Shown here: piece by piece, positions 9,781 to 19,587 of the stretch | Numbering within the stretch: the stretch's first letter is position 1 | How the letters are laid out: the number at the start of each line of letters is the position of its first letter | Source: Methylobacterium sp. Leaf91 | Lineage (GTDB): Bacteria > Pseudomonadota > Alphaproteobacteria > Rhizobiales > Beijerinckiaceae | Reading direction: 5' to 3' | Assembly: GCF_001422815.1 (NCBI RefSeq) | Contig: NZ_LMMP01000011.1 | Span: 63,193 to 127,192 of the forward strand | Length of the DNA stretch: 64,000 bases | Position numbers and translations under genes: made by a program | Notes under the pieces: generated by a model | The model's input: only the letters and a program-made list of their open reading frames with translations | Told to the model about the DNA's origin: nothing | The model's database searches: none

Positions 9781-10529
9781 ATGGTCCGATCCGCTTTACG
9801 GCTACTCAGCTCCGCGCTGAACCCTCTCGCACTGACACTTCTCCTTCCGTACATGACAGGCCCGGCACACGCCGAGCCGCCTCGCGCGGTATCGAGCTCT
9901 TCACTAGCCAAGGTTGCGGCGCCTGCCAGAAGGCCTCGCGGATGATGGGGGATTACGCCCAGCAGGCCGACATCATCGCCCTGACCCTTCCGGTCACCTA
10001 CTGGGACTATCTTGGCTGGAAGGACGAACTCGCGATCCCGGCCTTCACCGAACGCCAGCGCGCCTATGCTCTGAGCCATGGCGAGCGCCAGCTTTTCGCA
10101 CCGCAGGCCATCGTCAACGGCGAGCCATCCCCGGTCAGGTCAGACCAAGCCTTCCTCGACCGTAGCCTCCGCACGGCGCGGCAGTCGTGGGGCCTTATCG
10201 TGCTGGTAAAAGCGACGGACCAGGGGGACCGTATCACCATCGATATCGGCGCCGGACGGGGAAGCGGCGAGGTCTGGCTACTCCCGATCCTGCGCAGGCA
10301 CAGGACGGCAGTCGGGCACGGTGAGAACAAGGGACAGGTGGTCGATTACGTGAACATGGTGCGCGGGATGCACAAGGTCGGAGCCTGGATGGGCCAGGCC
10401 GCGCATTTCGAGCTCCCGCGTAGCCTCGCTTGTTCAGGTCATGCCGACAACTACGTGGTCATGCTCCAGAGTGGGACGCTTGCCCATCCCGCCCGCATTC
10501 TCGGCGCGACGAAGGGGCCAAGTTTCTGA
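9781..10529 (+). pseudogene. DUF1223 secreted thioredoxin-like protein, frameshifted
   Basis: The ATG at 9781 opens a signal peptide (LALTLLLPYMTGPAHAEP) that runs in frame 1 to about base 9888 and then hits a stop at TGA near 9941. The DUF1223 body is in another frame: it reads IELFTSQGCGACQKAS from base 9891 and continues to 10529 with ALTLPVTYWDYLGWKD. That second frame has no start codon between the TAG at 9774 and the CxxC motif. One missing base near 9888-9890 would join the two parts. Either the gene is broken or the sequence has an error. The intact form would be a periplasmic CxxC protein of unknown function. Confidence 0.8.
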
Positions 10530-10558
10530 GCCTTGGCCCGCTTACTGCCTTCGACGCT

Positions 10559-11824
10559 TCAGCCCACCCATTCCCCAGCGCGCATAACCGGCACGGCGCG
10601 CCCTTCGGCGGTGAGGCCATCGACGTCGATCTCGGCCGAGCCAATCATCCAGTCGATATGGATCAGGCTGCGGTTCGCACCCCGTGCCGTGAGATCGTCC
10701 TCACTGAAGCCTTCACCGCCGTCGCGGAAGCATTTGCTGTACGCCTGCCCCAAGGCGATGTGGCTCGCCGCATTCTCGTCGTACAGGGTATTGTAAAATA
10801 GCAGTCCAGAAGCGGAGATAGCAGACGAAGCCGGCACCAGGGCGACCTCACCTAGACGGCGAGCCCCCTCATCCGTGTCGAGGACGCGCGCGAGGACATC
10901 GCCCCCTGTGCGAGCCGTCGCCTCGACGATGCGCCCATCTTCGAACCTTACCCGGATGCCGTCGATCAGCGTACCCTGGTAGGATAAGGGCTTGGTGCTT
11001 GCCACGTGGCCGTCCACCCGCGACTTGTGAGGCGTGGTGAACACCTCCTCGGTGGGAATATTGGCGTTGCACAGGATCCCGCTGCGCGAAACGGAGGCCC
11101 CACCGCACCACTCGTGATCGTCGGCAAGGCCGACGGTGAGGTCGGTGTCCGGTCCCTGAAACCGCAAGGCAGCGAAGCGATGCTCGTTGAGAATCTTAGT
11201 GCGGGCGTGGAGAGCGTCGTTATGCGCCTTCCACTCGCCCACCGGGTCGGTACCGTCAACGCGAGACGCCGCAAAGATCGCGTTCCACAGGCGTGAGAGG
11301 GCTTCGTCCTCGGCGCAATCCGGGAAAACAGTCCGTGCCCAAGGGCGGGTCGCCGCTGAAACGATCGTCCAATTCGTGGCGAAATTCGCGATGAGTTCGA
11401 GAGCCGGCACATAGGCCTTCGAGCGCGAGCGATTGGCGCGGGCGACTTTCTGGGCGTCCTGTCCAGCCAGCAACGACGGATCATCCCCGGCGATCGCAAG
11501 CCTTGCGGCTCCGTTCCGGAACGCGTCGGCCATACCGCTGTAGAGCCAGCCCGCCGCCGTATCGAACGCGTCCTCAGGTGCGTGGGCGAAGCGCGCCAAG
11601 GTCGCAGCGTCGTCGGAATAGAAAGTAGTCACCAGGGACGCGCCGGCCTTGTAAGCCTCGGTGGTGATCGCACGGGCGAGAGGCGCGGCTTCGAGCGGCG
11701 CCGTCATCACCAATTCCTGGCCGTTCTGGAGTCCGAGCCCAATGCGGACCGCCACCTCGGCGAGGCGGCTGATCCGCTCGTCGAAGGAGAGGGCGGTCGT
11801 GTCAGCCCCAGTGCTCGTCGTCAT
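10559..11824 (-). CDS. M29 family aminopeptidase (aminopeptidase T/AmpS-like)
   Basis: Metal-dependent exopeptidase of 421 residues that removes N-terminal amino acids in the cytosol. Family features are the metal-ligand segment NIPTEEVFTTPH, the later LYDENAASHIALGQAY and the C-terminal HIDWMIGS, which together supply the Glu, His, Tyr and Asp ligands of M29 enzymes. The start at 11824 has GAGGAG 7 bases upstream; the upstream ATG at 11845 lies ahead of that site and is less likely. It stands alone between convergent and divergent neighbours. Substrate range is not predictable. Confidence 0.9.
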   Translation of the reverse strand: MTTSTGADTTALSFDERISRLAEVAVRIGLGLQNGQELVMTAPLEAAPLARAITTEAYKAGASLVTTFYSDDAATLARFAHAPEDAFDTAAGWLYSGMADAFRNGAARLAIAGDDPSLLAGQDAQKVARANRSRSKAYVPALELIANFATNWTIVSAATRPWARTVFPDCAEDEALSRLWNAIFAASRVDGTDPVGEWKAHNDALHARTKILNEHRFAALRFQGPDTDLTVGLADDHEWCGGASVSRSGILCNANIPTEEVFTTPHKSRVDGHVASTKPLSYQGTLIDGIRVRFEDGRIVEATARTGGDVLARVLDTDEGARRLGEVALVPASSAISASGLLFYNTLYDENAASHIALGQAYSKCFRDGGEGFSEDDLTARGANRSLIHIDWMIGSAEIDVDGLTAEGRAVPVMRAGEWVG

Positions 11825-11926
11825 CACCAATCTCCTCAGCTCCATCCCGCATATGCCACGGGGCGGGCGTTCAGCAAGATCGGGATTCGTGATGCTGATT
11901 CAAGCGCGGGACTCGCAGCGAGATGG

Positions 11927-12220
11927 TCAAGCAGCGCGCGACCAAGTGATTTCGCCGAGATTCTCGCGGAAGGCGAAACGCATGAGATGGTCGGCCACCA
12001 CGTTTTCCAGCCGCGTCAGACCAGCTGGATCAGGAGTCGCGACACGCATCAACAAAGCATCGGCCTCTGCCTGGAACGTGCAAACGCGATCTTCGCCGAA
12101 CGGGACCGTACCGGCCGCGTCCGTCGCTTCCACGGGGAATTTATGGCTCCAATGGCGGCAGAGCTGCTTCAGGTAGCGGCTTGCCTCGGCAGTTGGAACT
12201 CTCGCCTGCGAGATCGGCAT
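11927..12220 (-). CDS. DUF2218 domain protein
   Basis: A 97-residue protein matching the DUF2218 family: conserved LKQLCRHWSHK, then a middle AEADALLMRV and the C-terminal HLMRFAFRENL. The start at 12220 is supported by AAGGAGA 8 bases upstream. No signal peptide or membrane segment is present. DUF2218 genes often accompany iron or siderophore-related genes, but none is next to it here. Function unknown. Confidence 0.8.
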   Translation of the reverse strand: MPISQARVPTAEASRYLKQLCRHWSHKFPVEATDAAGTVPFGEDRVCTFQAEADALLMRVATPDPAGLTRLENVVADHLMRFAFRENLGEITWSRAA

Positions 12221-12534
12221 CGTCTTGTCTCCTTCGGTCCCTGAAATCCATGGACGCAGCTGGTGCATCGTTGTCGCTGGGCTGCAGACCTTCATTGAGG
12301 GTGCGATCCGCCTCTTACTGAAGGGGTCAGGACCGTTAACGTCCCCATAAGACGCTGCAGCGCACCCATGAAGCACTCTCATCGCAATAACGCTTTAGAT
12401 CAGGACTTGAAGCCGTTTCATGGCGCATCGCGAGATCGATTGTGATCTTTTCTTGTGCGACGCACAATGGGGCATGTGAACAACGCCGTGAGTGTCTGGA
12501 TGGCTTATGCGGCGAAGTCACACGCCCCCGGCGC
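12221..12534. other. Intergenic region, no gene seen
   Basis: 314 bases between two minus-strand genes. Short open frames here have no ribosome-binding site or recognisable product. The promoter of the DUF2218 gene is presumably within it. Confidence 0.5.
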
Positions 12535-13980
12535 TTACTCCTTCGGAAGCGCCGGGGGAGGGTTCGCTGACAACGCGATCACCTTCCCGGGGTTCAGCAA
12601 ATCTCGCGGATCGAGGGCGCACTTGAGCCGGCGCATCAGGTCCAGGCCGACCGGATCGGCGTAGAGGCCCAGTTCGTCTCGCTTGATTAGGCCGATGCCA
12701 TGTTCGGCGGCGATGGACCCGCCCATCCGATGCACGATGTCGTGAACGATCCTGTTGAAGCGTCCCCATTCCTTGAGGAACGTAGCCTTGTCCATGCCGA
12801 GAGGCTGGCTAAGGTTGAAGTGGATGTTGCCATCGCCGAAATGCCCGAAGGCGCAGACACGCAGGCCAGGCATTTCAGCCTCGCATGCCGCGATCGCCGT
12901 ATCTAGGAAATCGGCGAGACGCGATAGCGGCACCGAGACGTCGTGCTTGATCGAGCCGCCTTCGAGCGACTGAACGTCAGACAAGTTTTCTCGGAGCGCC
13001 CATAGGCTCGCGTTCTGCGTCTCACTCGACCCGATGACCGCGTTTTCCACGAGACCACGATCGATAGCTGCGGCAAGCGCCGTCTCGATGGCATCCGAGG
13101 CCTCTGCCCCAGCGTGCGTCGTAGACATTTCGATGAGCGCGTAGCCCGCATGATCCCCGGGAAGGGGACGTGGAAAAGCGGGTCTGTGTTTCAGTACGAT
13201 TTCGAGTCCGAAGCGCGGAATGTACTCGAATGCCGTGAGGTTATGGCCAGCGGTCCGTTTAAGCGTGTCGAACAAGGCCAGAGCGGAATGCGGCGACGAA
13301 AGACCCGCAAAGCCGACTGCCCGCGACGAAGGCTTGGGATAGAGCTTCAGCACCGCCGCTGTGATGATTCCAAGGGTCCCTTCCGATCCAACGAACAGGT
13401 GTTTCAGGTCGTAGCCCGCATTGTCTTTGCGCAGCGCGCTCAACCCGTTCCAGACCCGGCCGTCTGCCAGCACCACTTCGAGGCCGAGCACGAGATCGCG
13501 CATGTTGCCATAGGCAAGGACGCCGGTTCCGCCGGCATTGGTGGCGAGGTTGCCGCCGATCGTGCACGAGCCCTCCGAGGGCAGTGACAGGGGGAACAGC
13601 ATCCCCTCCTGGTCGGCCGCCGCCTGAGCCTCGGCGAGCAGGACGCCCGCCTCGACGGTGATACTGGCGCTCAACGGGTCGATGGCGCGGATGTACGAGA
13701 GGCGACCAAGCGACAGGACGATCCCGCCATGCGGCACTCCGCCTCCCACCAACCCGGTATTACCACCCTGAGCAACGATGGCGATTCCAGCGTCGGCGCA
13801 GGCCGCAACAACGAACGCGACGTCGCTGGTATCGGCCGGCCGAACGACGGCGAGCGCGTTGCCGTGAAAGAGGCCGCGCCATTCCCGGAGATGGGGTGCA
13901 ATCTCTGCGGGGGCCGTGAGGACGTGCTTCTCCCCCAAGCGCTCAGTGAGACGGAAGAGAAGATCGGCGGGAGCAGTCAC
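12535..13980 (-). CDS. FAD-linked D-2-hydroxyacid dehydrogenase (GlcD/D2HGDH-like)
   Basis: Flavoprotein of 481 residues with the FAD-binding PCMH fold. The GGNTGLVGGG loop is near residue 73 and the SLPSEGSCTIGGNLATNAGG and GSEGTLGI segments lie in the middle. In the C-terminal substrate domain, FGHFGDGNIHFN and AAEHGIGLIKRD are the conserved metal and substrate sites of D-lactate, glycolate and D-2-hydroxyglutarate dehydrogenases. The absence of glcE/glcF neighbours and the single-polypeptide length favour D-2-hydroxyglutarate or D-lactate over glycolate oxidase. The start is GTG. Substrate is uncertain; the family is secure. Confidence 0.9.
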   Translation of the reverse strand: MTAPADLLFRLTERLGEKHVLTAPAEIAPHLREWRGLFHGNALAVVRPADTSDVAFVVAACADAGIAIVAQGGNTGLVGGGVPHGGIVLSLGRLSYIRAIDPLSASITVEAGVLLAEAQAAADQEGMLFPLSLPSEGSCTIGGNLATNAGGTGVLAYGNMRDLVLGLEVVLADGRVWNGLSALRKDNAGYDLKHLFVGSEGTLGIITAAVLKLYPKPSSRAVGFAGLSSPHSALALFDTLKRTAGHNLTAFEYIPRFGLEIVLKHRPAFPRPLPGDHAGYALIEMSTTHAGAEASDAIETALAAAIDRGLVENAVIGSSETQNASLWALRENLSDVQSLEGGSIKHDVSVPLSRLADFLDTAIAACEAEMPGLRVCAFGHFGDGNIHFNLSQPLGMDKATFLKEWGRFNRIVHDIVHRMGGSIAAEHGIGLIKRDELGLYADPVGLDLMRRLKCALDPRDLLNPGKVIALSANPPPALPKE

Positions 13981-14147
13981 GGGCAGCTCTGGGCGGGAGA
14001 TCGAGGGGTAACACGAAGTGGGGAGGCCGGACCGTCACGATGGCGGCTGCGAACTCACCTCCTATGATAAGGTTCGTGACCCGTCTTTGCAGGGCACGGA
14101 GCCGTGCCGCAACCGATCAGCGCAAACCCGGAGGAGGCGCCCAACCG

Positions 14148-14846
14148 ATGCTGTCCGTGATCCCGAACCCACCCCGTACCGCCCTGCCCATTGTTGGCAG
14201 CGAGGACTTTTTCCCTGTGCGCCGCGTCTATTGCGTGGGACGCAACTACGCCGCCCATGCCCGCGAAATGGGGAAGGATCCCGAGCGCGAGCCGCCGTTC
14301 TTCTTCATGAAACCGGCGGACGCGCTTCAGATCGTCCCGGGCGCGGATGCAGTAGACCATCCCTATCCGCCCCGCACCGCCAATTACCATTTTGAGGTGG
14401 AACTCGTAGCAGCCCTCGGACGCGGCGGGCAGGACATCCCCACGGCCGATGCCCTCGATCATGTCTACGCCTACGCCGTCGGGCTCGACATGACCCGACG
14501 CGACGTTCAGGACGAAGCCAAGCGCCTTTCCCGCCCGTGGGACCTCGCCAAATCGGCCGATGCCTCGGCACCCATCGGACCACTCCACCCGGTCGAAGGT
14601 CGCAGGCATCCGATGCGCGGCGCCATCACACTCTCGGTGGACGACAATCCCCGCCAAGCCGGCGACCTATCGGAGATGATTTGGTCCGTAGCCGACCAGA
14701 TCGCGCTCCTTTCCACCTATTTCGAGCTCCATCCCGGTGACCTGATCTTCACCGGTACGCCTTCAGGCGTCGGTGCGGTCGAGCGCGGACAAGTGATGCA
14801 GGCGGCCATCGAAGGCTTCGGTGCCATCCGCCTCAACGTCGTATGA
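14148..14846 (+). CDS. Fumarylacetoacetate hydrolase family protein, fumarylpyruvate hydrolase-like
   Basis: A 232-residue enzyme of the FAH fold. YCVGRNYAAHAREMG opens the domain, HFEVELVAALG gives two metal-binding glutamates, GLDMTRRD an aspartate, and FTGTPSGVG the C-terminal conserved loop. The stretch RPWDLAKSADASAPIGP is typical of fumarylpyruvate hydrolases of the gentisate pathway (recalled). The ATG at 14148 follows GGAGGAGG, so the longer upstream frame is rejected. The stop overlaps the Nudix start in an ATGA. No gentisate dioxygenase lies nearby, so the physiological substrate remains open. Confidence 0.88.
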   Translation: MLSVIPNPPRTALPIVGSEDFFPVRRVYCVGRNYAAHAREMGKDPEREPPFFFMKPADALQIVPGADAVDHPYPPRTANYHFEVELVAALGRGGQDIPTADALDHVYAYAVGLDMTRRDVQDEAKRLSRPWDLAKSADASAPIGPLHPVEGRRHPMRGAITLSVDDNPRQAGDLSEMIWSVADQIALLSTYFELHPGDLIFTGTPSGVGAVERGQVMQAAIEGFGAIRLNVV

Positions 14847-15322
14847 TTGGCTCCCTCCTCAACCGGCCGCTGATCCAACGGTTATTCCAGTTCGGCGCCC
14901 TCGTGTCCCGTGGAATGACCCTCGGCGTGCGGGGCGTCGCCTTCGACGCTCAGGGCCGCGTCTGCCTCGTGCGCCATACTTATGTGGAGGGATGGCACCT
15001 GCCCGGGGGTGGCATCGAGATTGGCGAGAATGCCGTCGACGCCATGGTTCGAGAGTTTCGGGAGGAGGCCGAGATCGTCGTGGAGGCGGCAGACACCTTG
15101 CGCCTGCATGGCTTCTTCCGCAGCACCGCCGCAACGGGCCGCGACCACATCGCTGTCTACGTCGCCCCCACCTTCACACTCCTCGGACCGAAGGCGCCAG
15201 ACCGGGAAATCGCGCAGAGCGACTTCTTCGCGCTCGACGCCTTGCCCAAAGACACGACGCGGGCCACCCACAGCCGCCTCGACGAGATCGTCCATGGACT
15301 CTCCCCAACGGCCACGTGGTGA
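14843..15322 (+). CDS. Nudix hydrolase
   Basis: A 159-residue Nudix protein. The box runs from GGGIEIGENAV to REFREEAEI, matching GX5EX7REUXEEXGU except that the late glycine is Glu. The conserved GWHLPGGG precedes it. Such enzymes cleave nucleoside diphosphates linked to another group. The N-terminal 25 residues (LLNRPLIQRLFQF) form an amphipathic helix. It is translationally coupled to the preceding FAH-family gene, which hints at a shared task, but no substrate can be named. Confidence 0.85.
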   Translation: MIGSLLNRPLIQRLFQFGALVSRGMTLGVRGVAFDAQGRVCLVRHTYVEGWHLPGGGIEIGENAVDAMVREFREEAEIVVEAADTLRLHGFFRSTAATGRDHIAVYVAPTFTLLGPKAPDREIAQSDFFALDALPKDTTRATHSRLDEIVHGLSPTATW

Positions 15323-15451
15323 GAACGCGAGAAAGTTGCCCGCCGGCAAAAGAACCGAAAAACAGCTCTTGCCACGCCCGCCGGAATGTTGTTTAGAGAC
15401 GCCGTCCGGGGCCGCCGGCGGGTCTTCTCCTCAAGCGGCACGGCATAGTGA

Positions 15452-15526
15452 GCGGGTGTAGCTCAGGGGTAGAGCACAACCTTGCCAAGGTTGGGGTCGA
15501 GGGTTCGAATCCCTTCGCCCGCTCCA
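15452..15526 (+). tRNA. tRNA-Gly(GCC)
   Basis: A full cloverleaf is readable. Acceptor GCGGGTG pairs with CGCCCGC, the D arm is GCTC/GAGC, and the anticodon stem CAACC/GGTTG holds the loop TTGCCAA with anticodon GCC at 15484-15486. The T arm is GAGGG/CCCTT with loop TTCGAAT. The CCA end is encoded (15524-15526). Confidence 0.97.
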
Positions 15527-15556
15527 ATTCATCCAACCATCAGAACATACGCGATG

Positions 15557-15574
15557 GGCCGCCTTCGGGCGGCC
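15557..15574 (+). terminator. Terminator after tRNA-Gly
   Basis: A 7-bp GGCCGCC/GGCGGCC stem closed by a TTCG tetraloop, 31 bases after the tRNA. The following T-run is weak. Confidence 0.6.
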
Positions 15575-15733
15575 TTCGTCGTATCTGGAGCTCGCATTCT
15601 GTCTTTCGATGGACGGTCATGACGAGTTCTCAAGCATACACATTGCTGGTCATCCGATGGCTGCCAGCGGACCTTCTCGATGAACCAATACGCCCTCTGC
15701 ATGTTGAGTCACCGACAGCAAGGGATAAAACAT

Positions 15734-15868
15734 ATGACATCGACTTGGATGACCCTCGAGGAACTTGCCCTCAACCGCCAGATCACGGTGGATGAGGCGC
15801 TCCGCATCGTGAACGAGGCCCATTGCCCCAAGGTGTTCCGTGCTACGGCAACCCTGTATCTGGTCTGA
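15734..15868 (+). CDS. Small hypothetical protein
   Basis: A 44-residue frame beginning MTSTWMTLEELALNRQ, with AAGGGA about 9 bases upstream of the ATG. The sequence reads as a plausible short helical protein (ITVDEALRIVNEAH resembles a helix-turn-helix-like segment) but I do not recognise it. It sits downstream of the tRNA terminator and before a poorly coding stretch. Confidence 0.4.
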   Translation: MTSTWMTLEELALNRQITVDEALRIVNEAHCPKVFRATATLYLV

Positions 15869-16609
15869 GGGCCAGGCGGGCGTAATAGAGATTCAGTAGC
15901 GGTAGTTATTTTCTACCTCCGTCGGGTTCTGACTCGCCAACTTAGGACCCGGCGGCATACAAAGCGCTGACATCATTGCGGGTTGCCTGTCTGACGGCAT
16001 TCAAAACCTGCACTATCTTCGCTTCGACAACCCAGGCTGCGCCCATGCAGCTCGACGAGGTGCGGTCCGCTCCGTGGAGCACCGTTGAACACGTTGAGTA
16101 CGGTTCCGATAGCAGCGCCTGTTATCTGCGCCGAGAGACCATTCGCCAGGAAATTCGTCGTGAGCATCCTTTTAAGATACCCGTCTTTGGGCTCTGTGCT
16201 GCGGTTACTGAATATCACACCGGCGTTAGTTTTTAATTGAGCTAAATGGGGATAGCCCAGCGCCATCATTTGGCACTGGGCTATTTTTGTTTCAAGAACT
16301 ATCTAGCATCAGCTATTGGTACGGTATTACTCGCGAATAACGTTCTATATCGAGGCGATAGCAGATCCGGTATTTCCGACCCGACCGTGCCGGGTCATAC
16401 CGGTATTCGGCAGGATCGGTATTGTGTTGGGCTGCAACCCGCACTGCACTTGTACCGGCGAAGAACGGCCAGCTGGTGACGTTTCCACCCGCCCCCACCT
16501 TGGCTGGGACAAATAGCGTTGGGACCGCCCAATTCAATAAATCTGCTCCTTCGCGCGCACGAGAAACCGGTTTGTCACCGCCGCTTAAAAGCGCTGAACG
16601 GTGATACCG
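15869..16609. other. Poorly coding stretch with possible gene remnants
   Basis: 741 bases of lower GC than the surroundings with no convincing full gene. A 63-codon frame at 16045-16236 (plus, MQLDEVRSAPW) ends 15 bases before a good terminator at 16252-16288, which suggests the tail of a real transcript. Farther on, bases 16422-16570 read in one frame as VPAKNGQLVTFPPAPTLAG, which looks like a fragment of a larger protein without start or domain context. I take the region as degraded accessory DNA. Confidence 0.45.
16252..16288 (+). terminator. Rho-independent terminator
   Basis: A 9-bp stem ATAGCCCAG/CTGGGCTAT with further pairing in the loop (GCC/GGC), followed by TTTT. It terminates plus-strand transcription; the only frame just upstream is the doubtful one at 16045-16236. 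Confidence 0.75.
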
Positions 16610-16792
16610 TCACAGCGCCTGTCCGCCATTCTGACGCATGGGATCACAGATTTTCGCAGACACCTTATCGAGATGTTCGCATGCATTCTTGAGGTACCAA
16701 GCCTTCAGATCCGGCTGGGTTGGTGCGACGAACATCGCCACAAGGACGAAGCCGACGAAGCCGAGGACGACAAGCGTCAGAAGATTCCGCAT
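16610..16792 (-). CDS. Small single-pass membrane protein
   Basis: A 60-residue protein with one N-terminal transmembrane helix (LLTLVVLGFVGFVLVAMFV) followed by a soluble tail containing two cysteines (KNACEHLD, AKICDPM). The ATG at 16792 is preceded by GGAG 8 bases upstream; a 41-codon upstream extension lacks this. The tail may be periplasmic with a disulfide. No family recognised. Confidence 0.55.
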   Translation of the reverse strand: MRNLLTLVVLGFVGFVLVAMFVAPTQPDLKAWYLKNACEHLDKVSAKICDPMRQNGGQAL

Positions 16793-17000
16793 CAACTCAC
16801 TCCAAAAAAAGAGCGTCCTCTCCTGGAGACAGGGCGCAAGCCCATAGGAGACAACGTAAAACGGCCAGCCAATCGCCTCAACGGACAATTCAGCTGGCCG
16901 ATTCGGTAATAGCACGGCTTGTGAAAGCCGACACGGGAAAGGCTGTTGAGACCTGATGTTTCAACGTTGTTGGCAGCGTCCTGGTTCCCAGTTGTAGATC

Positions 17001-18815
17001 TTATCTCTCTGCAGGTTCAAAAAGCGGTACGATCTTCATGGCCGGCACCAGCACGAGGCCTTTGTCGGTGATCCGAATCTCTGGAATGACAGACAGCGGA
17101 ATTAGGTTGAACCCCATATAGGGGATCGTGCAGCCGGCCCGCTCCCAGGCCACCTTCAGCAAACGGACTTCTTCGGCGACGAGACCGACGCGCTTGTCGG
17201 AGAGAAGTCCTGCCACAGGCAACGGAACCATCGCAGTGACCTTCCCATCCTCGACCACGCAGACGCCCCCCTGGATCGTCGACAGCGCATCTAGAGCGAC
17301 GCGCATGTCCTCTTCATTCAGCCCGGCCACGATTACGTTGTGCGAATCGTGGCCGACACTGCTCGCGACAGCGCCCTGTTTCAGACCAAAGGCGCGCAGC
17401 AATCCGTGCGCGACGTTCCCGGCCCTGCCATGGCGCTCGATCACGGTGACGAAGCACAGGTCGTTGTCCCACAATGTCGTTACCCAATCGAGGCCGGGAG
17501 TCAGATCGTAGCGCTCGTGGGTCAACTCGATGCCGGGAAGCGTGGTGCGAATGGCGTTGACGATGCAGCGGCCTTCGGGAAACGGCGGGACGAGGGCAGG
17601 AAGCGGCTGTGGCAGATGCATCGTTGCATAGGCTGGTGCAGGATATCGATAGGGTCGCGAGAGTGCCGCATCGAGGAGGGGAGTAACCGCACGGTTCTCG
17701 ACCACGCACCGTCCGCCATACCATGTGGTCTGCGGGATCAAGTCATCATCGAGGAGGACTAGATCGGCCCGACGTCCCCCGCCGAACCCACCAATCTCGC
17801 CATCGAGCCCATACCGGGTCGCCGGATGGAGCGAGCCCATTGACCATGCCTGTTCGCGGGGGATGCCCATGCGGATTGCCTCGCGCACCACCCAATCCAG
17901 GCCGTAAGCGAGGAGATCCTGCGCATCCCGGTCGTCGGTGCAGACGCAGACCCGCTTGGCCGAGGCTCCCAGTTCGATGATCGTGCCGATAGCCTTGGGC
18001 AAACTGTGCCAGGGCGTGGTCGGCGGGCCGCCGCGCAGGTAGATCCACAAACCCGCCTCGAGCAGGTCGTCGGCAATGTCCCTGTCGATGGCTTCGTGGG
18101 TATCAGTGACCCCGCTGGCCGCGTAGGCCGCAACGAAGCCGCGGCCGTAGATATGGCCGGAGACCGGCCGCCCCCGTTGCAGAGCGGCCGCGATGATGGC
18201 ATGCGCCCTTTCATCGCCCTCGGCGACGGCGACGAAATCCATCTTCTCGCCAAGGCCGATCGCCTCCGGCCACGCATCGAACAAAGCTCCGATCTTCTCG
18301 GCCGTCAGGTCGCCACCGGCGGTTTCCAAGGCTGGCGACGTGGCCGGGACCGTGCTCGGCACCGTGAGGTAGATGTTGAGCGGCGCCTCGCGGGCATCCT
18401 CCAGCATCCAGGCGATGCCGTCCGCATCGAGGACATTTCCGATCTCGTGGCTGTCGCAGACGACGGTCGTGGTGCCGTTGAGGAGCGCCGCCTCGGCATA
18501 GGCGCAGGCGGTCACCATGCTGCTCTCGATATGCAGATGTGGATCCACCAGGCCGGGCGCCAGAATACCGCCGCCCGCATCGTAACGGGGGGCACTCCCG
18601 TGATAGGCACCGGCAGGCTTTACGGCGGCGATACGTCCTCCGGCGATCCAGACTTCACTGTCCGGCCGGATCCGCTCAGAATAGGTGGAGAGGATACGTG
18701 CGCCGGTGATGACGAGATCGGGCTCCGCCCGCCCCGCGGCGACGCCGGCGAGATGCCGGGTCATCCGGGCCAAGGGTGCGACGGAAAAACGTGTCAGCGG
18801 CGTCGGATCGGTCAT
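17001..18815 (-). CDS. ade: Adenine deaminase
   Basis: Metal-dependent amidohydrolase of about 604 residues that converts adenine to hypoxanthine and ammonia for purine salvage. Signatures are [12 protein letters not shown] near residue 95 (metal histidines), [17 protein letters not shown], and [10 protein letters not shown], with a C-terminal domain containing SVGHDSHN. Length and motif order fit the YicP/Ade family. The start at 18815 has CAGGAG 11 bases upstream; 18836 (ATG) and 18884 are alternatives. No regulator or purine gene is adjacent. Confidence 0.93.
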   Translation of the reverse strand: MTDPTPLTRFSVAPLARMTRHLAGVAAGRAEPDLVITGARILSTYSERIRPDSEVWIAGGRIAAVKPAGAYHGSAPRYDAGGGILAPGLVDPHLHIESSMVTACAYAEAALLNGTTTVVCDSHEIGNVLDADGIAWMLEDAREAPLNIYLTVPSTVPATSPALETAGGDLTAEKIGALFDAWPEAIGLGEKMDFVAVAEGDERAHAIIAAALQRGRPVSGHIYGRGFVAAYAASGVTDTHEAIDRDIADDLLEAGLWIYLRGGPPTTPWHSLPKAIGTIIELGASAKRVCVCTDDRDAQDLLAYGLDWVVREAIRMGIPREQAWSMGSLHPATRYGLDGEIGGFGGGRRADLVLLDDDLIPQTTWYGGRCVVENRAVTPLLDAALSRPYRYPAPAYATMHLPQPLPALVPPFPEGRCIVNAIRTTLPGIELTHERYDLTPGLDWVTTLWDNDLCFVTVIERHGRAGNVAHGLLRAFGLKQGAVASSVGHDSHNVIVAGLNEEDMRVALDALSTIQGGVCVVEDGKVTAMVPLPVAGLLSDKRVGLVAEEVRLLKVAWERAGCTIPYMGFNLIPLSVIPEIRITDKGLVLVPAMKIVPLFEPAER

Positions 18816-19107
18816 CGTCGGCTTGGCTCCTGGCATCATCAAACCGGCCGCCACGGCAGGCCGGTCTTGCCCGGCGGCGCGCACGCATCATGCCACAGGC
18901 GGGTCTACCGCGCCTGCGCGTCCAGAAAGGCGGGTTGCCAACCTGTTTCGCCGGGACCATGTAGCGCTGCGAGTTCGGTCGTGGCGTCTCCCAACGGTGA
19001 CGGTCACGGCGCAGGAATGTCGGCGGGACCAGACGGTCGAACGTCGAACATTTCGCCTACCGAACCCTCGACATCACATTCCCCGATCGCATCATCGAGC
19101 ATTTGTC

Positions 19108-19365
19108 ATGGCCAAGCGTACAAAGTCGAAACCGCAGGAGCGGGGCTCAGTCCTGTTCGACGTGGTCTATGAAGACGAGTCCCGTGCCTCGAACCGTCGG
19201 GTTCCCATGGAAATCCTCGGAGGGCTCGACGGTGACGAGCCCGCCCGGCAACTGATCGAGGAGCAGGACCGCGCCATCGCCGAGAAGTCGGGCCGCCCGT
19301 CCCGCGCCATTCGAAGCCTGAGCCGGTCGCCGGCCCGCGCGATCAGCAGCGAGTCCGGCGATTGA
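19108..19365 (+). CDS. Small hypothetical protein
   Basis: An 85-residue, highly charged protein. The central VLFDVVYEDESRASNRRVP and PMEILGGLDGDEPARQLIEEQDR look like a compact conserved domain, and the tail is Ser/Arg-rich and probably disordered. No signal peptide or membrane segment. It converges on the PhnA-like gene with only 3 bases between stops. Unrecognised family. Confidence 0.6.
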   Translation: MAKRTKSKPQERGSVLFDVVYEDESRASNRRVPMEILGGLDGDEPARQLIEEQDRAIAEKSGRPSRAIRSLSRSPARAISSESGD

Positions 19366-19368
19366 TCC

Positions 19369-19584
19369 TCAGGCTTTCTTAAGGAACTGTGTCTTCAGAA
19401 CGAGGCCCTTCACCTTCTCGGCGTTGCACTCGATCTCTTCAGGATCCTCCGTGAGGCGGATGTTCTTGATGAGCGTCCCGCGCTTCAGGGTGGTGGAGGT
19501 GCCCTTCACCTTGAGATCCTTGACCAGCGTGACGGAATCCCCGTCGGCCAGCTTGGTGCCGTTGGCATCCTTCGTATCGGCCAT
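19369..19584 (-). CDS. PhnA/YjdM-like C-terminal domain protein
   Basis: A 71-residue protein equivalent to the C-terminal domain of the PhnA (YjdM) family: DANGTKLADGDSVTLVKDL and VKGLVLKTQFLKK are its conserved segments. The N-terminal zinc ribbon found in longer PhnA proteins is absent. The family was named for phosphonate utilisation, but that role is doubtful. The start lies 3 bases after the stop of the upstream small gene, so the two are co-transcribed. Confidence 0.85.
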   Translation of the reverse strand: MADTKDANGTKLADGDSVTLVKDLKVKGTSTTLKRGTLIKNIRLTEDPEEIECNAEKVKGLVLKTQFLKKA

Positions 19585-19587
19585 GGT

